A stretch of 64,000 nucleotides of DNA from Lacrimispora xylanolytica (GTDB lineage: Bacteria; Bacillota; Clostridia; Lachnospirales; Lachnospiraceae), in the NCBI RefSeq assembly GCF_026723765.1, contig NZ_CP113524.1, positions 2,031,001-2,095,000 of the forward strand. The letters are read 5' to 3'. Shown piece by piece: positions 1 to 7,600 of this stretch. A program made the position numbers and the translations under genes. The notes under the pieces were generated by a model that saw only the letters and a list, made by a program, of their open reading frames with translations, was not told the origin of the DNA and ran no database searches. How positions within the stretch are numbered: the first letter of the stretch is position 1; each line of letters begins with the position of its first letter.

Positions 1-214
1 GAGCAGAATCAATGACGGAAGTAGGGGTAAAAAGGGCAGAAAACAGAGAGTATGGATATTCTCCCAGATCACAGGGCTGCTTGTCACTTTTGCTGACATG
101 AAGCAGAGAAAATTCATCATTCAGCCATGTGATATTATCGCCGCTTCTAAAGTCTGGAATCAATGTATTACTAATAGCTAAATCATAGTAATTGTTATCC
201 AATATTTTACTCAT
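1..214 (-). CDS. S8 family (Csp-like) subtilase, N-terminal fragment cut by window edge
   Basis: The minus strand reads an open frame from ATG at 214-212 through the left edge with no stop (71 codons visible). The translation starts MSKILDNNYYDLAISNTLIP and aligns by eye with the N-terminus of the S8 protein at 382 on the other strand: both share YYDL.ISN..IP, then GDNIT, then C.LG.YPY. It is therefore a diverged paralogue. A G-rich Shine-Dalgarno (about 222-227) precedes the start. The visible part is the prodomain-like region, before any catalytic residue, so I cannot say whether it is an active protease. It is divergently transcribed from its paralogue across a 167-bp spacer. Confidence 0.8.
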   Translation of the reverse strand, partial: MSKILDNNYYDLAISNTLIPDFRSGDNITWLNDEFSLLHVSKSDKQPCDLGEYPYSLFSALFTPTSVIDSA

Positions 215-254
215 AGCTTCAGCCCCCCGCATCTTTCTTCTAAGCATATGATAT

Positions 255-282
255 ATTTTATGCTGTGTGTATTCCGATATGA
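255..282 (-). promoter_or_regulatory. SigE/SigK-like mother-cell promoter for the left S8 gene
   Basis: On the minus strand TCATATC (282-276) is followed after 13 bp by CATAAAAT (262-255). This fits the sporulation sigma-E pattern (ATA-type -35, CATAnnnT -10, 13-14 bp spacer). The same layout, including the next nine bases after the -10, is found in mirror image in front of the other S8 gene. Confidence 0.6.
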
Positions 283-317
283 TTAATGTTTTCCAGGCTG
301 TCACCATATTCTTGCAT

Positions 318-345
318 TCATAATAGATACTGGTCTGCATAAAAT
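318..345 (+). promoter_or_regulatory. SigE/SigK-like mother-cell promoter for the S8 gene at 382
   Basis: TCATAAT (318-324), a 13-bp spacer, then CATAAAAT (338-345). It is the mirror copy of the promoter at 255-282: the 19-bp block covering the -10 and downstream bases (337-355) is the reverse complement of 245-263. Transcription would start near 352, about 30 nt before the coding region. Confidence 0.6.
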
Positions 346-381
346 ATATCATATGTGCCATAGTGGCAGACGGGAGGCCTG

Positions 382-2058
382 ATGATGCAAAAAATAGTGG
401 ATGAAAACTATTATGATCTGATTATCAGTAATGTTATGATTCCATACTATGACACCGGGGACAATATTACAAACATGAATTTGAGGCATTCTCTGGCACA
501 TATTCCTGTTGATTCCCAGAATCCCTGTAACTTAGGTACCTACCCATACAATGCATTTCCTTCTGTACTTACCTTAAGCTCAACCATCAGTTTGGAAAAA
601 TCCGGAGTTGGAACGGTTCAGAGGAATCCTTATCTCGCTCTATTTGGAAGAGGAATTCTTGTTGCAGTCATTGACACAGGGATTGATTATCGGCATCAAT
701 CATTTTTGTATAATGACGGAACCACCCGCATTATTTCCTTGTGGGATCAGACCATTCAGGAGGGACCGCCTCCGGAGGGCTTTACCTATGGGACTGAATA
801 TACCAGAGAACATATTAATGTAGCGCTCAGGTCAGAAGACCCCTTATCTATTGTTCCTTCTGTTGATAACAATGGACATGGAACTGCAATTGCCAGTGTA
901 ATAGCGGGAAAGCCAAATCAGGATCAATCCTTTAGCGGCGTTGTGCCAGAAGCAGAGCTGCTGATTGTGAAGCTAAAGCCTGCAAAGAATAATTTGAAAA
1001 GAATCTTTTTTGTACCGGAAGATGCCGAATGCTATCAGGAATCAGATTTGATTATTGGCATAAATTATGTGATTTCCGTTGCCATCCGGCTGAACCGGCC
1101 AGTGGCAATTTGCATTGCAATGGGAACAAATCAGTCAAGCCATGATGGAAGAGGTGCTACCAGCTATTATACAAACTTCCTGGCACAGCAGCCGCAGACT
1201 GGAATCACCATAACAACTGGAAATGAAGCCAATAAGCGCAGACATTATTTTAAGAATACAACCACGGAACCTTTTAACGATGCATTTGAGTTAAGTGTAA
1301 CAGAAAGCGATAAGCTGTTTGCCATTGAGTTATGGCCTTTTGCTCCTGCAAGGCTTTCTGTTCAGATAACCTCGCCCAATCAGGAAACGACCGGAGTGGT
1401 GCTCCCGTCTTTGGGAGAGTGCAGAGAATTTATTTTTCCTAACAGTCAAAGCGGCGTATGGATCAATAACTATATATTTGAGGAAGAAACAGGAGATCAG
1501 CTCATACTAATGCGTTTTCAAAACCCCATTCAGGGAATCTGGAATATACGTGTGGAAAATCTGGATAACGAAGCTTTTTCCTTTCACGCATGGCTTCCGT
1601 CCGGCGACTTAATCTCAGAAGAGACCTTTTTTGTCAATTCGAATCCGGATACTACAATCACCTCTCCAGGAAATGCGACATACCCTTTGACAGTAACTGC
1701 TTACAATCAATTCAATGACAGCATTTTGCCGGAATCGGGAAGAGGATTTACAAGAACAGGATATGTAAAACCAGACATATCTGCACCAGGATTTCAGCTT
1801 ACATGCGCAGTTCCTGGAAATAGTTACGGTACTATAACCGGAAGCGGCTGTGCAGCAGCTCATGCAGCAGGAATCGTTGCCATGGTCTTTGAATGGGCAG
1901 TACCCAGAGGGAATTATACCAATATCACAGGAAATGATGTAAACCGGCTTATTATCCGTGGGGCCCAGCGAAACAGTGCATTTACCTATCCCAATAATAT
2001 CTGGGGTTACGGACAGATAGAGGTAAACCGCTTGTTTGAGGGGCTCACCAATATTTGA
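382..2058 (+). CDS. Csp-like S8 subtilase homologue, probable pseudoprotease (catalytic Ser replaced by Gly)
   Basis: 558 aa, subtilisin fold with a short prodomain-like N-terminus and a large insertion typical of clostridial germination (Csp) proteases. The Asp box is visible (AVIDTGID, Asp98), as is the His box (NGHGTAIAS, His166) and an oxyanion-region Asn (MGTNQSS). The serine box, normally GTSxAAxH, reads GSGCAAAH near residue 489, so the nucleophile position is Gly. In Clostridioides difficile, CspC and the CspA domain are likewise inactive pseudoproteases that act in bile-salt or co-germinant sensing; a similar role here is inference. No signal peptide is seen. Two in-frame ATGs (382, 385) follow a GGGAGG box at 372-377. 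Confidence 0.85.
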   Translation: MMQKIVDENYYDLIISNVMIPYYDTGDNITNMNLRHSLAHIPVDSQNPCNLGTYPYNAFPSVLTLSSTISLEKSGVGTVQRNPYLALFGRGILVAVIDTGIDYRHQSFLYNDGTTRIISLWDQTIQEGPPPEGFTYGTEYTREHINVALRSEDPLSIVPSVDNNGHGTAIASVIAGKPNQDQSFSGVVPEAELLIVKLKPAKNNLKRIFFVPEDAECYQESDLIIGINYVISVAIRLNRPVAICIAMGTNQSSHDGRGATSYYTNFLAQQPQTGITITTGNEANKRRHYFKNTTTEPFNDAFELSVTESDKLFAIELWPFAPARLSVQITSPNQETTGVVLPSLGECREFIFPNSQSGVWINNYIFEEETGDQLILMRFQNPIQGIWNIRVENLDNEAFSFHAWLPSGDLISEETFFVNSNPDTTITSPGNATYPLTVTAYNQFNDSILPESGRGFTRTGYVKPDISAPGFQLTCAVPGNSYGTITGSGCAAAHAAGIVAMVFEWAVPRGNYTNITGNDVNRLIIRGAQRNSAFTYPNNIWGYGQIEVNRLFEGLTNI

Positions 2059-2151
2059 AAATGTAAATTAAGGACATACCATAAAAGTTTATATTTATTT
2101 GAATAATATTTCAGAAATGGACAATAATAAAAATATACCAAAGATGAGTGA

Positions 2152-2174
2152 ATACTTATCCTCCCCTTTTTAAT
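2152..2174 (+). repeat. 23-bp direct repeat, left copy
   Basis: Identical over 23 bp to 3998-4020 and in the same orientation. The two copies bracket the small-gene islet. It overlaps the upstream foot of the S8 gene terminator. Confidence 0.8.
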
Positions 2175-2220
2175 GAGAGAAGTCAAAAAAACTAGTGTTT
2201 ATGGGCTTCTCTCGTTTTTT
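2175..2220 (+). terminator. Rho-independent terminator after the S8 gene
   Basis: GAGAGAAG (2175-2182) pairs with CTTCTCTC (2206-2213) and is followed by GTTTTTT. The rest of the 310-base gap 2059-2368 holds the direct repeat and, at 2305-2331, a candidate promoter (TTGATA, 15-bp spacer, TATAAT) for the next gene. Confidence 0.7.
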
Positions 2221-2368
2221 ATTTTCTGTTTCTATGGAAAGGTGTTGCCCGGATAAAAAATAACTTACATTAACGATGTCGCTTCTTGATTTTTAATTAC
2301 ATGTTTGATATATTTAAATTGTACTTATAATAGAACATACATAAATTATATTAAGGAGGCAGCAAACA

Positions 2369-2599
2369 ATGGCAAGAGGAGTTCGTAAGACACCAACAGA
2401 AAAGCTCAATGAGGAACTCGTTAAAACGAAAGAAGAAATACAGAGCCATAAAAATGCTATTAAAACACTTGAAATAAGATGTAAGGAATTAGAAGAAAAA
2501 CTAAAACTACATGAATTAAATGAATTGTCAAATGTACTTGAAGAGAATAATATTTCAATTTCTGAGTTAAAGGTGCTGATTGCAAATAAAGGTAAATAA
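2369..2599 (+). CDS. Small coiled-coil protein of unknown function
   Basis: 76 aa, begins MARGVRKTPTEKLNEELVKT. Residues about 8-50 form one long, heptad-rich charged helix (Leu/Ile spacing with Lys/Glu flanks), followed by a short helical tail ending in Lys-rich residues. Proteins with this MARGVRK-type start and coiled coil are common small hypotheticals in clostridial accessory regions; no function is known to me. A strong AAGGAGG box sits at 2355-2361, so the start is secure. It is monocistronic, lying between its own candidate promoter and the next promoter at 2684. Confidence 0.75.
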   Translation: MARGVRKTPTEKLNEELVKTKEEIQSHKNAIKTLEIRCKELEEKLKLHELNELSNVLEENNISISELKVLIANKGK

Positions 2600-2683
2600 T
2601 AAATAGATACAGACTATGATAAGCTGGAAGCATATTTTATGTTTCTGGCTTATTTAAAATCAAGAATAAAACAGAACATATGT

Positions 2684-2712
2684 TTGCATTTTGAGTTAGG
2701 TTATGATATAAT
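2684..2712 (+). promoter_or_regulatory. Sigma-A-type promoter for the 78-aa gene
   Basis: TTGCAT (2684-2689), 17-bp spacer, TATAAT (2707-2712). The resulting leader of about 115 nt contains the hairpin at 2757-2787. Confidence 0.65.
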
Positions 2713-2756
2713 TAATAACATCAGTAGGAAGCAAAATATCTTAATCGTGATACCGG

Positions 2757-2787
2757 ATTAAAACCACGCTATGTTTGTGGTTTTAAT
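2757..2787 (+). terminator. Leader hairpin, possible attenuator
   Basis: ATTAAAACCAC (2757-2767) pairs perfectly with GTGGTTTTAAT (2777-2787) around a 9-nt loop, followed by TTTT. It lies between the promoter at 2684 and the coding region at 2836, so it may partly terminate its own transcript. Confidence 0.5.
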
Positions 2788-2835
2788 TTTAACCACACAA
2801 AGAACATACGTTCCAAAAGAAAGGAGACTAAGCAT

Positions 2836-3072
2836 ATGATGATTACTAGAAATAATTTAAATGAAGTCTTATTTGAAAATCATGATGCAAGGTTGCTGAT
2901 AGAATATGTTGTTACGCATACGCAAGCAACTTTGTATTATTACCATGGTATAGAGTTAACCGTAGAGAATGCCCTAAAATTATATAACCGAGCCATAAGA
3001 GCAGAAGAGCTAGTATGCAGTATGCCGTTGAATCCTTATGATAATCGAATAAAAGAGGTTTTATGCTCATGA
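2836..3072 (+). CDS. Hypothetical protein, 78 aa
   Basis: A 78-aa soluble-looking protein with no family I recognise. It has mixed helix propensity, an aromatic cluster (LYYYHG) in the middle and a C-terminal Cys. An AAAGGAG box (2820-2826) stands 9 bases before the first of two adjacent ATG codons. Transcription probably starts from the promoter at 2684 through a hairpin-bearing leader. The islet location and the well-formed signals support a real gene, but there is no sequence evidence for function; antitoxin or regulatory roles are only guesses from the neighbourhood. Confidence 0.6.
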   Translation: MMITRNNLNEVLFENHDARLLIEYVVTHTQATLYYYHGIELTVENALKLYNRAIRAEELVCSMPLNPYDNRIKEVLCS

Positions 3073-3190
3073 TATTTATAGAGATTAAATTGCTCTTTCA
3101 GTTCATAAAAGATAGGGAATATAAGAGTCGCCCTCTCATATGTCTTAAAGAATATTGGCTCATTGATAATTGAATAGGCTATATACAATC

Positions 3191-3220
3191 TTGCATATCA
3201 CTTCCTGCTTATGTTATAAT
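3191..3220 (+). promoter_or_regulatory. Sigma-A-type promoter for the DUF4160/DUF2442 pair
   Basis: TTGCAT (3191-3196), 18-bp spacer, TATAAT (3215-3220), followed by a short leader and the ribosome binding site AAAGGACGG. Confidence 0.65.
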
Positions 3221-3243
3221 ATCAAAAAGGACGGTGATAAAGA

Positions 3244-3504
3244 ATGCCTGAAATATCATTATTCTATGGTATACGCATAACCATGTACTACAACGACCAT
3301 ATGCCACCACATTTTCATGCAGAATACAATGAGCATAAAGCATTGGTTGACATTATTAATATACAAGTTATAAAAGGTTCATTTCCCAATAAACAATTAA
3401 GATTAATCCTTGCGTGGTGTACCATTCATCAAGATGAATTAATGCAAAACTGGGAACTTACAAAAGACCAAAAACCGCTAAATAGAATCAATCCATTAAT
3501 ATAG
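3244..3504 (+). CDS. DUF4160 domain protein
   Basis: 86 aa, almost entirely the DUF4160 domain: MPEISLFYGIRITMYYNDH is followed by the signature MPPHFHAEYNEH and the C-terminal W..H..EL..NW segment. The family is small, cytosolic and nearly always encoded beside a DUF2442 protein, as here (11-bp gap). The pair has been predicted to be a toxin-antitoxin-like or regulatory module, but a biochemical activity is not known to me. The His-rich PPHFHA motif suggests a metal or catalytic site. It is the first gene of a two-gene operon. Confidence 0.85.
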   Translation: MPEISLFYGIRITMYYNDHMPPHFHAEYNEHKALVDIINIQVIKGSFPNKQLRLILAWCTIHQDELMQNWELTKDQKPLNRINPLI

Positions 3505-3515
3505 GAGGTGGGAAT

Positions 3516-3800
3516 ATGCAAGATTATTTTCCGGTAGTTGTACAAGTAATACCACTAGACAACTATCATGTACAAGTATTTTTTGATAATGGGAAGATAG
3601 TTGAATACGATGCAACAAGTATTCTACAAGGTGATGTTTTTAGACCTCTGCGAGATATACAAACGTTCAAAGACACATGTACTGTATTAAATGATACTCT
3701 TGCATGGGATTTATCAGGGGATAGGAACCCATGTGAATGCATAGACCTTGACCCGTTCACACTTTATGAACTGGAATCCATTAATCACTTAATCGCATAA
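3516..3800 (+). CDS. DUF2442 domain protein
   Basis: 94 aa, DUF2442 fold: a beta hairpin with VQVFFDNGKIVEYDAT near residues 20-36, then GDVFRPLRD and a C-terminal W.L.GDRNPCECIDLDP segment. It follows the DUF4160 gene by 11 bp with its own TAGGAGG box and completes the usual DUF4160-DUF2442 pair. In predictions of paired modules this is taken as the partner or antitoxin; that is inference. The terminator at 4018-4062 is the probable operon end. Confidence 0.85.
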   Translation: MQDYFPVVVQVIPLDNYHVQVFFDNGKIVEYDATSILQGDVFRPLRDIQTFKDTCTVLNDTLAWDLSGDRNPCECIDLDPFTLYELESINHLIA

Positions 3801-3997
3801 AGGTTATAAAAACAAAGAGTGTAAACCCTGTTGAGTTATGAACTGCCTCCAATTAAAATTATTGATAGCATATTTGGTAATTCTAATATGAATAAAAGGT
3901 ACAATTATGGGAAAGATAAAAGAAGTATGTTGCTCAGCTGTTGCCCCATCATAAAAAACGTAGTATTTACGGGCTTCTCAGAGTTTTTAAGAGGAAT

Positions 3998-4020
3998 ATA
4001 CTTATCCTCCCCTTTTTAAT
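3998..4020 (+). repeat. 23-bp direct repeat, right copy
   Basis: Perfect copy of 2152-2174, 1846 bp away in the same orientation. A second, imperfect repeated block (2193-2211 versus 3961-3979, both reading TAGT.TTTA.GGGCTTCTC) sits on the other side of each copy, so the two blocks occur in swapped order at the two ends. Confidence 0.8.
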
Positions 4021-4062
4021 ACCCCATTTGCAGCAAAGGCGTTGCAGGCGGGGTATTTTTTA
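4018..4062 (+). terminator. Rho-independent terminator closing the islet
   Basis: AATACCCC (4018-4025) pairs with GGGGTATT (4050-4057) and is followed by a T-run. It overlaps the last bases of the right direct repeat. Confidence 0.7.
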
Positions 4063-4102
4063 TCTCCTTACACCTGCCCTTGGAAAACAATCATTGGACA
4101 GC

Positions 4103-4131
4103 TTGCAAAATCGACAAAGATGTTATATACT
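4103..4131 (+). promoter_or_regulatory. Promoter for the SEC-C protein gene
   Basis: TTGCAA (4103-4108), 17-bp spacer, TATACT (4126-4131), about 57 bp before the start codon. Confidence 0.6.
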
Positions 4132-4187
4132 GTTTGATGGAGAGTTACCAGAAATAAGAGATAAAGAGATAAAAGGATGGTTTAGTC

Positions 4188-4697
4188 ATGACTATTTTAG
4201 AAAATTGGAGAAATCTGGCTTATGGTGAAGGGCTGGATGATAAAGGCAAAGAAGAATTATGGACCGAGTATTTCGTGATCGAAAAAGGAATCTATGAGCA
4301 TATACTTTCAAAACCAGAGGAAGTGATTGAAGAAAGCGTTGAGGATCTTGCAAAAAGATACGGAACCAATGTTCAGACAATCACCGGATTTTTAGATGGA
4401 ATCAACGACAGCTTAAAAGGCTATGAAAATCCAATTGAGACCATGGATGAAAAGACTGTAGTCAAGATCGAGATTGATCCTGAAAAGCTTTATTACAATA
4501 TGGTAGAGGCAAAGGCAGAATGGCTGTATAATCTTCCTCAGTGGGAAACTATACTGACAGAAGAAAAGAAAAAAGAACTCTATAAGAAGCAGAAAGCTTC
4601 CGGAACCATTGTTAAGGGAGCAAAAATCGGAAGAAACGATCCATGTCCTTGCGGAAGCGGCAAGAAGTATAAAAAGTGCTGCGGAGCTAACCAGTAA
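4188..4697 (+). CDS. SEC-C metal-binding motif protein
   Basis: 169 aa. Residues 1-145 are a charged, mostly helical region of unknown function. The C-terminus (about 148-169) is a textbook SEC-C zinc motif: [19 protein letters not shown], the same zinc knuckle that ends SecA and YecA-type proteins and binds SecB or ribosomes. The protein may therefore associate with nucleic acid or ribosomes, but its partner is not evident. It is monocistronic, between the promoter at 4103 and the terminator at 4740. The upstream ORFs that overlap its start in other frames are not supported. Confidence 0.85.
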   Translation: MTILENWRNLAYGEGLDDKGKEELWTEYFVIEKGIYEHILSKPEEVIEESVEDLAKRYGTNVQTITGFLDGINDSLKGYENPIETMDEKTVVKIEIDPEKLYYNMVEAKAEWLYNLPQWETILTEEKKKELYKKQKASGTIVKGAKIGRNDPCPCGSGKKYKKCCGANQ

Positions 4698-4739
4698 TAA
4701 CGGCCGTTTCAACGAAAGCAGAAAATAAGAGACAGTTAG

Positions 4740-4775
4740 GCAGGTACCTCAAAAGGGGCTACCTGCTTTGTTTTT
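4740..4775 (+). terminator. Rho-independent terminator after the SEC-C gene
   Basis: GCAGGTA (4740-4746) pairs with TACCTGC (4760-4766), followed by TTTGTTTTT. Confidence 0.75.
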
Positions 4776-4805
4776 AAAGGAATCACTTGGGAAAGGAACC
4801 ATTAT

Positions 4806-5564
4806 ATGGAAGCTTACGAAGGGTTTGCAGAGGTTTATGATCTGTTTATGGATAACATTCCCTACAAAGACTGGTGTGAATACGTTGCCGGACTATTAAA
4901 AGATTATGGAATCAATGACGGACTTGTTCTGGATTTAGGCTGTGGAACCGGAAGCCTCACCGAGCTTTTATCAGAGCGTGGCTATGATATGATTGGTGTT
5001 GACAGCTCTGAGGACATGCTGCAGATCGCCATGGATAAAAGGGCAGAGTCTGGAAACGATATTCTATATCTTATGCAGGATATGAGGGAATTCGAGCTTT
5101 ACGGTACGGTTCGGGCAGTGATAAGCATTTGCGACTGCATGAATTATATCCTGGAGCAGGAGGAATTGACCCAGGTATTCAAGCTGGTAAATAATTATCT
5201 TGATCCTGGCGGGATCTTTGTTTTTGATCTGAATACAGTATATAAATATGAAGCGCTTATGGGAGACTCTACGATTGCAGAGGACCGGGAGGAATGCAGC
5301 TTTATCTGGGATAATTTCTATGATAAGGAAACCGGAATCAACGAATATGGGCTTTCTCTGTTTATCAGGCAGGAGGACGATTTATACCGGAAGCATACAG
5401 AATATCATTACCAGAGAGCTTATACCATGGATGAGATCAAACAGGCAATTAAGGATTCCGGTATGGAATTTTTGGAAGCTTACGATGCCTTTACCAGAAT
5501 GCCAGTAAAGGAAAACAGTGAACGGATTTATATTGTAGCAAGGGAACATGGAAAGGAGATATAA
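4806..5564 (+). CDS. Class I SAM-dependent methyltransferase
   Basis: 252 aa. The SAM site is clear: VLDLGCGTGSLTELLSERGY (motif I, about residues 40-60), acidic VDSSEDML (motif II) and the IFVFDLNT strand. The N-terminal FAEVYDLFMD and the C-terminal domain with the RAYTMDEIKQ segment match the small-molecule or ubiquinone/menaquinone-like methyltransferase superfamily often found beside hslO in Lachnospiraceae. The substrate cannot be read from the sequence. The stop codon is one base before the hslO start, so the two are co-transcribed and probably translationally coupled. Confidence 0.85.
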   Translation: MEAYEGFAEVYDLFMDNIPYKDWCEYVAGLLKDYGINDGLVLDLGCGTGSLTELLSERGYDMIGVDSSEDMLQIAMDKRAESGNDILYLMQDMREFELYGTVRAVISICDCMNYILEQEELTQVFKLVNNYLDPGGIFVFDLNTVYKYEALMGDSTIAEDREECSFIWDNFYDKETGINEYGLSLFIRQEDDLYRKHTEYHYQRAYTMDEIKQAIKDSGMEFLEAYDAFTRMPVKENSERIYIVAREHGKEI

Positions 5565-5565
5565 T

Positions 5566-6447
5566 ATGTCTGATTATATAGTAAGAGCGACGGCAGGAGA
5601 TCATCAGATCCGTGCATTTGCAGCAACGACCAGAGAGATGGTGGAAGAGGCAAGAAAAGCTCACAATACAAGTCCCGTGGCGACAGCTGCTTTGGGAAGA
5701 CTTTTGACAGCCGGAAGCATGATGGGAATCATGATGAAAGGGGAAGACGATATCCTGACAATAAAGATTCAGGGAAGCGGTCCTATCGAGGGGCTTACCG
5801 TCACTTCTGATTCCAAAGGAAATGTAAAAGGCTATGTGTTTAATCCGGATGTCATGTTACCGCCAAATCAGGCAGGAAAGCTTGATGTAGGAGGCGCTGT
5901 AGGAGAAGGTGTGCTTAGTGTTATTAAGGACATTGGCTTAAAGGAGCCGTATTTGGGACAGACCATACTGGTAGGAGGAGAGATTGCTGAGGATCTTACT
6001 TACTATTATGCAACCTCTGAGCAGACTCCGTCTTCCGTTGCTTTGGGTGTCCTGATGAATAAGGAAAATACAGTAAGACAGGCAGGAGGCTTTATTATTC
6101 AGCTTCTTCCCGGAGCATCTGATGAGATGATAGACAATCTTGAAAAGAAGCTTGGAGAAATCACTTCCATTACCACTCTTCTTGATGAGGGGCAAACTCC
6201 GGAGATGATTTTAGAGCACATTTTAGGAGAGTTTGGTGTGGATATCATGGAACGGATTCCTACGAGATTCCACTGCAACTGTGATAAATCAAGAGTGGAA
6301 AAGGCTTTGATCAGCATTGGAAGAAAAGAGCTTCAGGAAATGATTGATGATGGAAAAAATATCGATGTGAATTGCCATTTCTGCAATAAGAACTATGAAT
6401 TTACAGTGGAAGATTTAAAAGATCTGTACGAAAAAGCGACCAGATAA
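5566..6447 (+). CDS. hslO: Hsp33 redox-regulated chaperone
   Basis: 293 aa from the ATG at 5566, chosen because AAAGGAGAT (5552-5560) is correctly spaced and the product then starts MSDYIVRATAGDHQIRAFAA, the family N-terminus; an upstream in-frame ATG at 5548 would add six residues lying over the RBS. Hsp33 is a cytosolic holdase switched on by oxidative unfolding. The C-terminal zinc switch is intact: CNC near residue 231 and CHFC about 32 residues later. It is the second gene after the methyltransferase. No T-rich terminator follows on this strand. Confidence 0.95.
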   Translation: MSDYIVRATAGDHQIRAFAATTREMVEEARKAHNTSPVATAALGRLLTAGSMMGIMMKGEDDILTIKIQGSGPIEGLTVTSDSKGNVKGYVFNPDVMLPPNQAGKLDVGGAVGEGVLSVIKDIGLKEPYLGQTILVGGEIAEDLTYYYATSEQTPSSVALGVLMNKENTVRQAGGFIIQLLPGASDEMIDNLEKKLGEITSITTLLDEGQTPEMILEHILGEFGVDIMERIPTRFHCNCDKSRVEKALISIGRKELQEMIDDGKNIDVNCHFCNKNYEFTVEDLKDLYEKATR

Positions 6448-6472
6448 ATGCTCCCCATCTTGAGGGAGCAAC

Positions 6473-6500
6473 AAAAAGAGCCATCCTTAAGGATGGCTCT
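6473..6500 (-). terminator. Terminator of the cold-shock gene
   Basis: AGAGCCATCC (6477-6486) and GGATGGCTCT (6491-6500) form a perfect 10-bp stem with a TTAA loop. The T-run (6477-6473) is on the minus strand, so it serves the leftward gene ending at 6571, although it may stall both directions. Confidence 0.75.
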
Positions 6501-6570
6501 AGTCGTAATCATGCGAAACAATATAACTTCTTCCTTTATGTTGAAAAAAGGTACACTGATGAGTCAATGA

Positions 6571-6768
6571 TTATAATTTGATAACGTTAGTAGCCTGTGG
6601 CCCTTTCGCTCCGTCAACTACATCAAACTCAACAGCTGCGCCTTCTTCTAAAGACTTGAAGCCATCCATGCTAAGACCTGAGTAGTGAACAAAAACATCG
6701 TTACCCTGTTCGTCGGAAATGAATCCGTAACCTTTTTGGTTATTAAACCACTTAACTGTACCTTTCAC
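6571..6768 (-). CDS. Cold-shock domain protein (CspA family)
   Basis: 65 aa, a single cold-shock OB-fold with both RNA-binding motifs intact: RNP1 KGYGFIS and RNP2 DVFVHYS. It binds single-stranded RNA or DNA as an RNA chaperone. The initiation codon is GTG (6768-6766), with GGAGG six bases upstream, and the product reads [16 protein letters not shown]. It is monocistronic, with its own promoter (6829-6857) and terminator (6473-6500). The transcript leader is about 50-60 nt, shorter than the long thermosensor leaders of E. coli cspA. Confidence 0.95.
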   Translation of the reverse strand: MKGTVKWFNNQKGYGFISDEQGNDVFVHYSGLSMDGFKSLEEGAAVEFDVVDGAKGPQATNVIKL

Positions 6769-6828
6769 TATGATACCTCCAAAATGAATTAAAAATTGTA
6801 CTGCTACAGGATATCTGTAACTTCCCTA

Positions 6829-6857
6829 AGAATAGCATAAAACGGGGAAAGTGTCAA
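6829..6857 (-). promoter_or_regulatory. Sigma-A promoter of the cold-shock gene
   Basis: Minus strand TTGACA (6857-6852), 17-bp spacer, TATTCT (6834-6829). Confidence 0.7.
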
Positions 6858-6981
6858 ACATTTTCCACCTTAAAAAACAAGAAATCTCAAAAATAAAATT
6901 AGAGTAAAAATAAGTAGAAAAAGCGTTGAAAATTGTGGTAAAATGGGGAAAGGTTGCGACATAGGATGAGAGGGAAAGACA

Positions 6982-7527
6982 ATGAAAATGAGTAATTTTT
7001 GGGGACATTTTTGTACCATAACTTCGCATAAAATAAGAGTCATGAAAAACTGCTTTCGCGTAGGACTTTTCAGGCAGGGACTTCTTCATGATTTATCCAA
7101 ATACAGCCCGCAGGAATTCTTTGCAGGAGTAAAATATTATCAGGGAAACCGAAGTCCCAATGCGGCGGAACGAGAGGAAAAAGGATATTCCGAAGCATGG
7201 CTTCACCATAAGGGACGCAATAAACATCACGACGAATATTGGATTGATTTTTCCAGTGATCCCTCCAAAGGACTGGTAGGCCATAAGATGCCCCTAAAGT
7301 ATGTAATAGAGATGGTGATGGACCGGATTGCCGCCTGCAAAACCTACAAGGGAAAGAACTATACAAACGGAGCAGCCTGGGATTATTATATGCTGACAAA
7401 ACCTTACACCGTCATTCACCCTGAAACAGACCAGCTTCTTGAGACCATTCTTCTTATGCTAAAAGAGGAAGGAGAAGAAAAAGCCTTTGCTTATATGAGG
7501 GCACTGTTAAAAAAGGGAACTTATTAG
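6982..7527 (+). CDS. DUF5662 family protein
   Basis: 181 aa, matches the DUF5662 family (often mis-called 'catalase' in Firmicutes annotation). Visible conserved parts are LLHDLSKYSP, near residue 34, and H-rich LHHKGRNKHHDEYW near residue 75, followed by MVMDRIAA. The ordered His/Asp residues look like an HD-type metal site, but an enzymatic role is not established. The start at 6982 follows GAGGGA by 6 bases. The gene is monocistronic and unrelated to its neighbours. No membrane segments or signal peptide are seen. Confidence 0.8.
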   Translation: MKMSNFWGHFCTITSHKIRVMKNCFRVGLFRQGLLHDLSKYSPQEFFAGVKYYQGNRSPNAAEREEKGYSEAWLHHKGRNKHHDEYWIDFSSDPSKGLVGHKMPLKYVIEMVMDRIAACKTYKGKNYTNGAAWDYYMLTKPYTVIHPETDQLLETILLMLKEEGEEKAFAYMRALLKKGTY

Positions 7528-7600
7528 CAGGAAAAAAGAAGATATGGAGCATGCTGCAAGAGGAAAGAGAAAGAGTGCTTACAGGCATAATCATAACTTC

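Noticed and set aside
1615-1863. Minus-strand 82-aa ORF inside the S8 gene, and the many similar antisense ORFs across the window
   Set aside because: They mirror conserved coding regions, have Ser/Cys/Arg-rich shadow translations and no ribosome binding sites.
3831-4228. Two overlapping plus-strand ORFs (62 and 95 aa) between the DUF2442 and SEC-C genes
   Set aside because: They run through the direct repeat, the terminator at 4018-4062 and the SEC-C promoter, lack good RBS, and have low-complexity translations unlike proteins.
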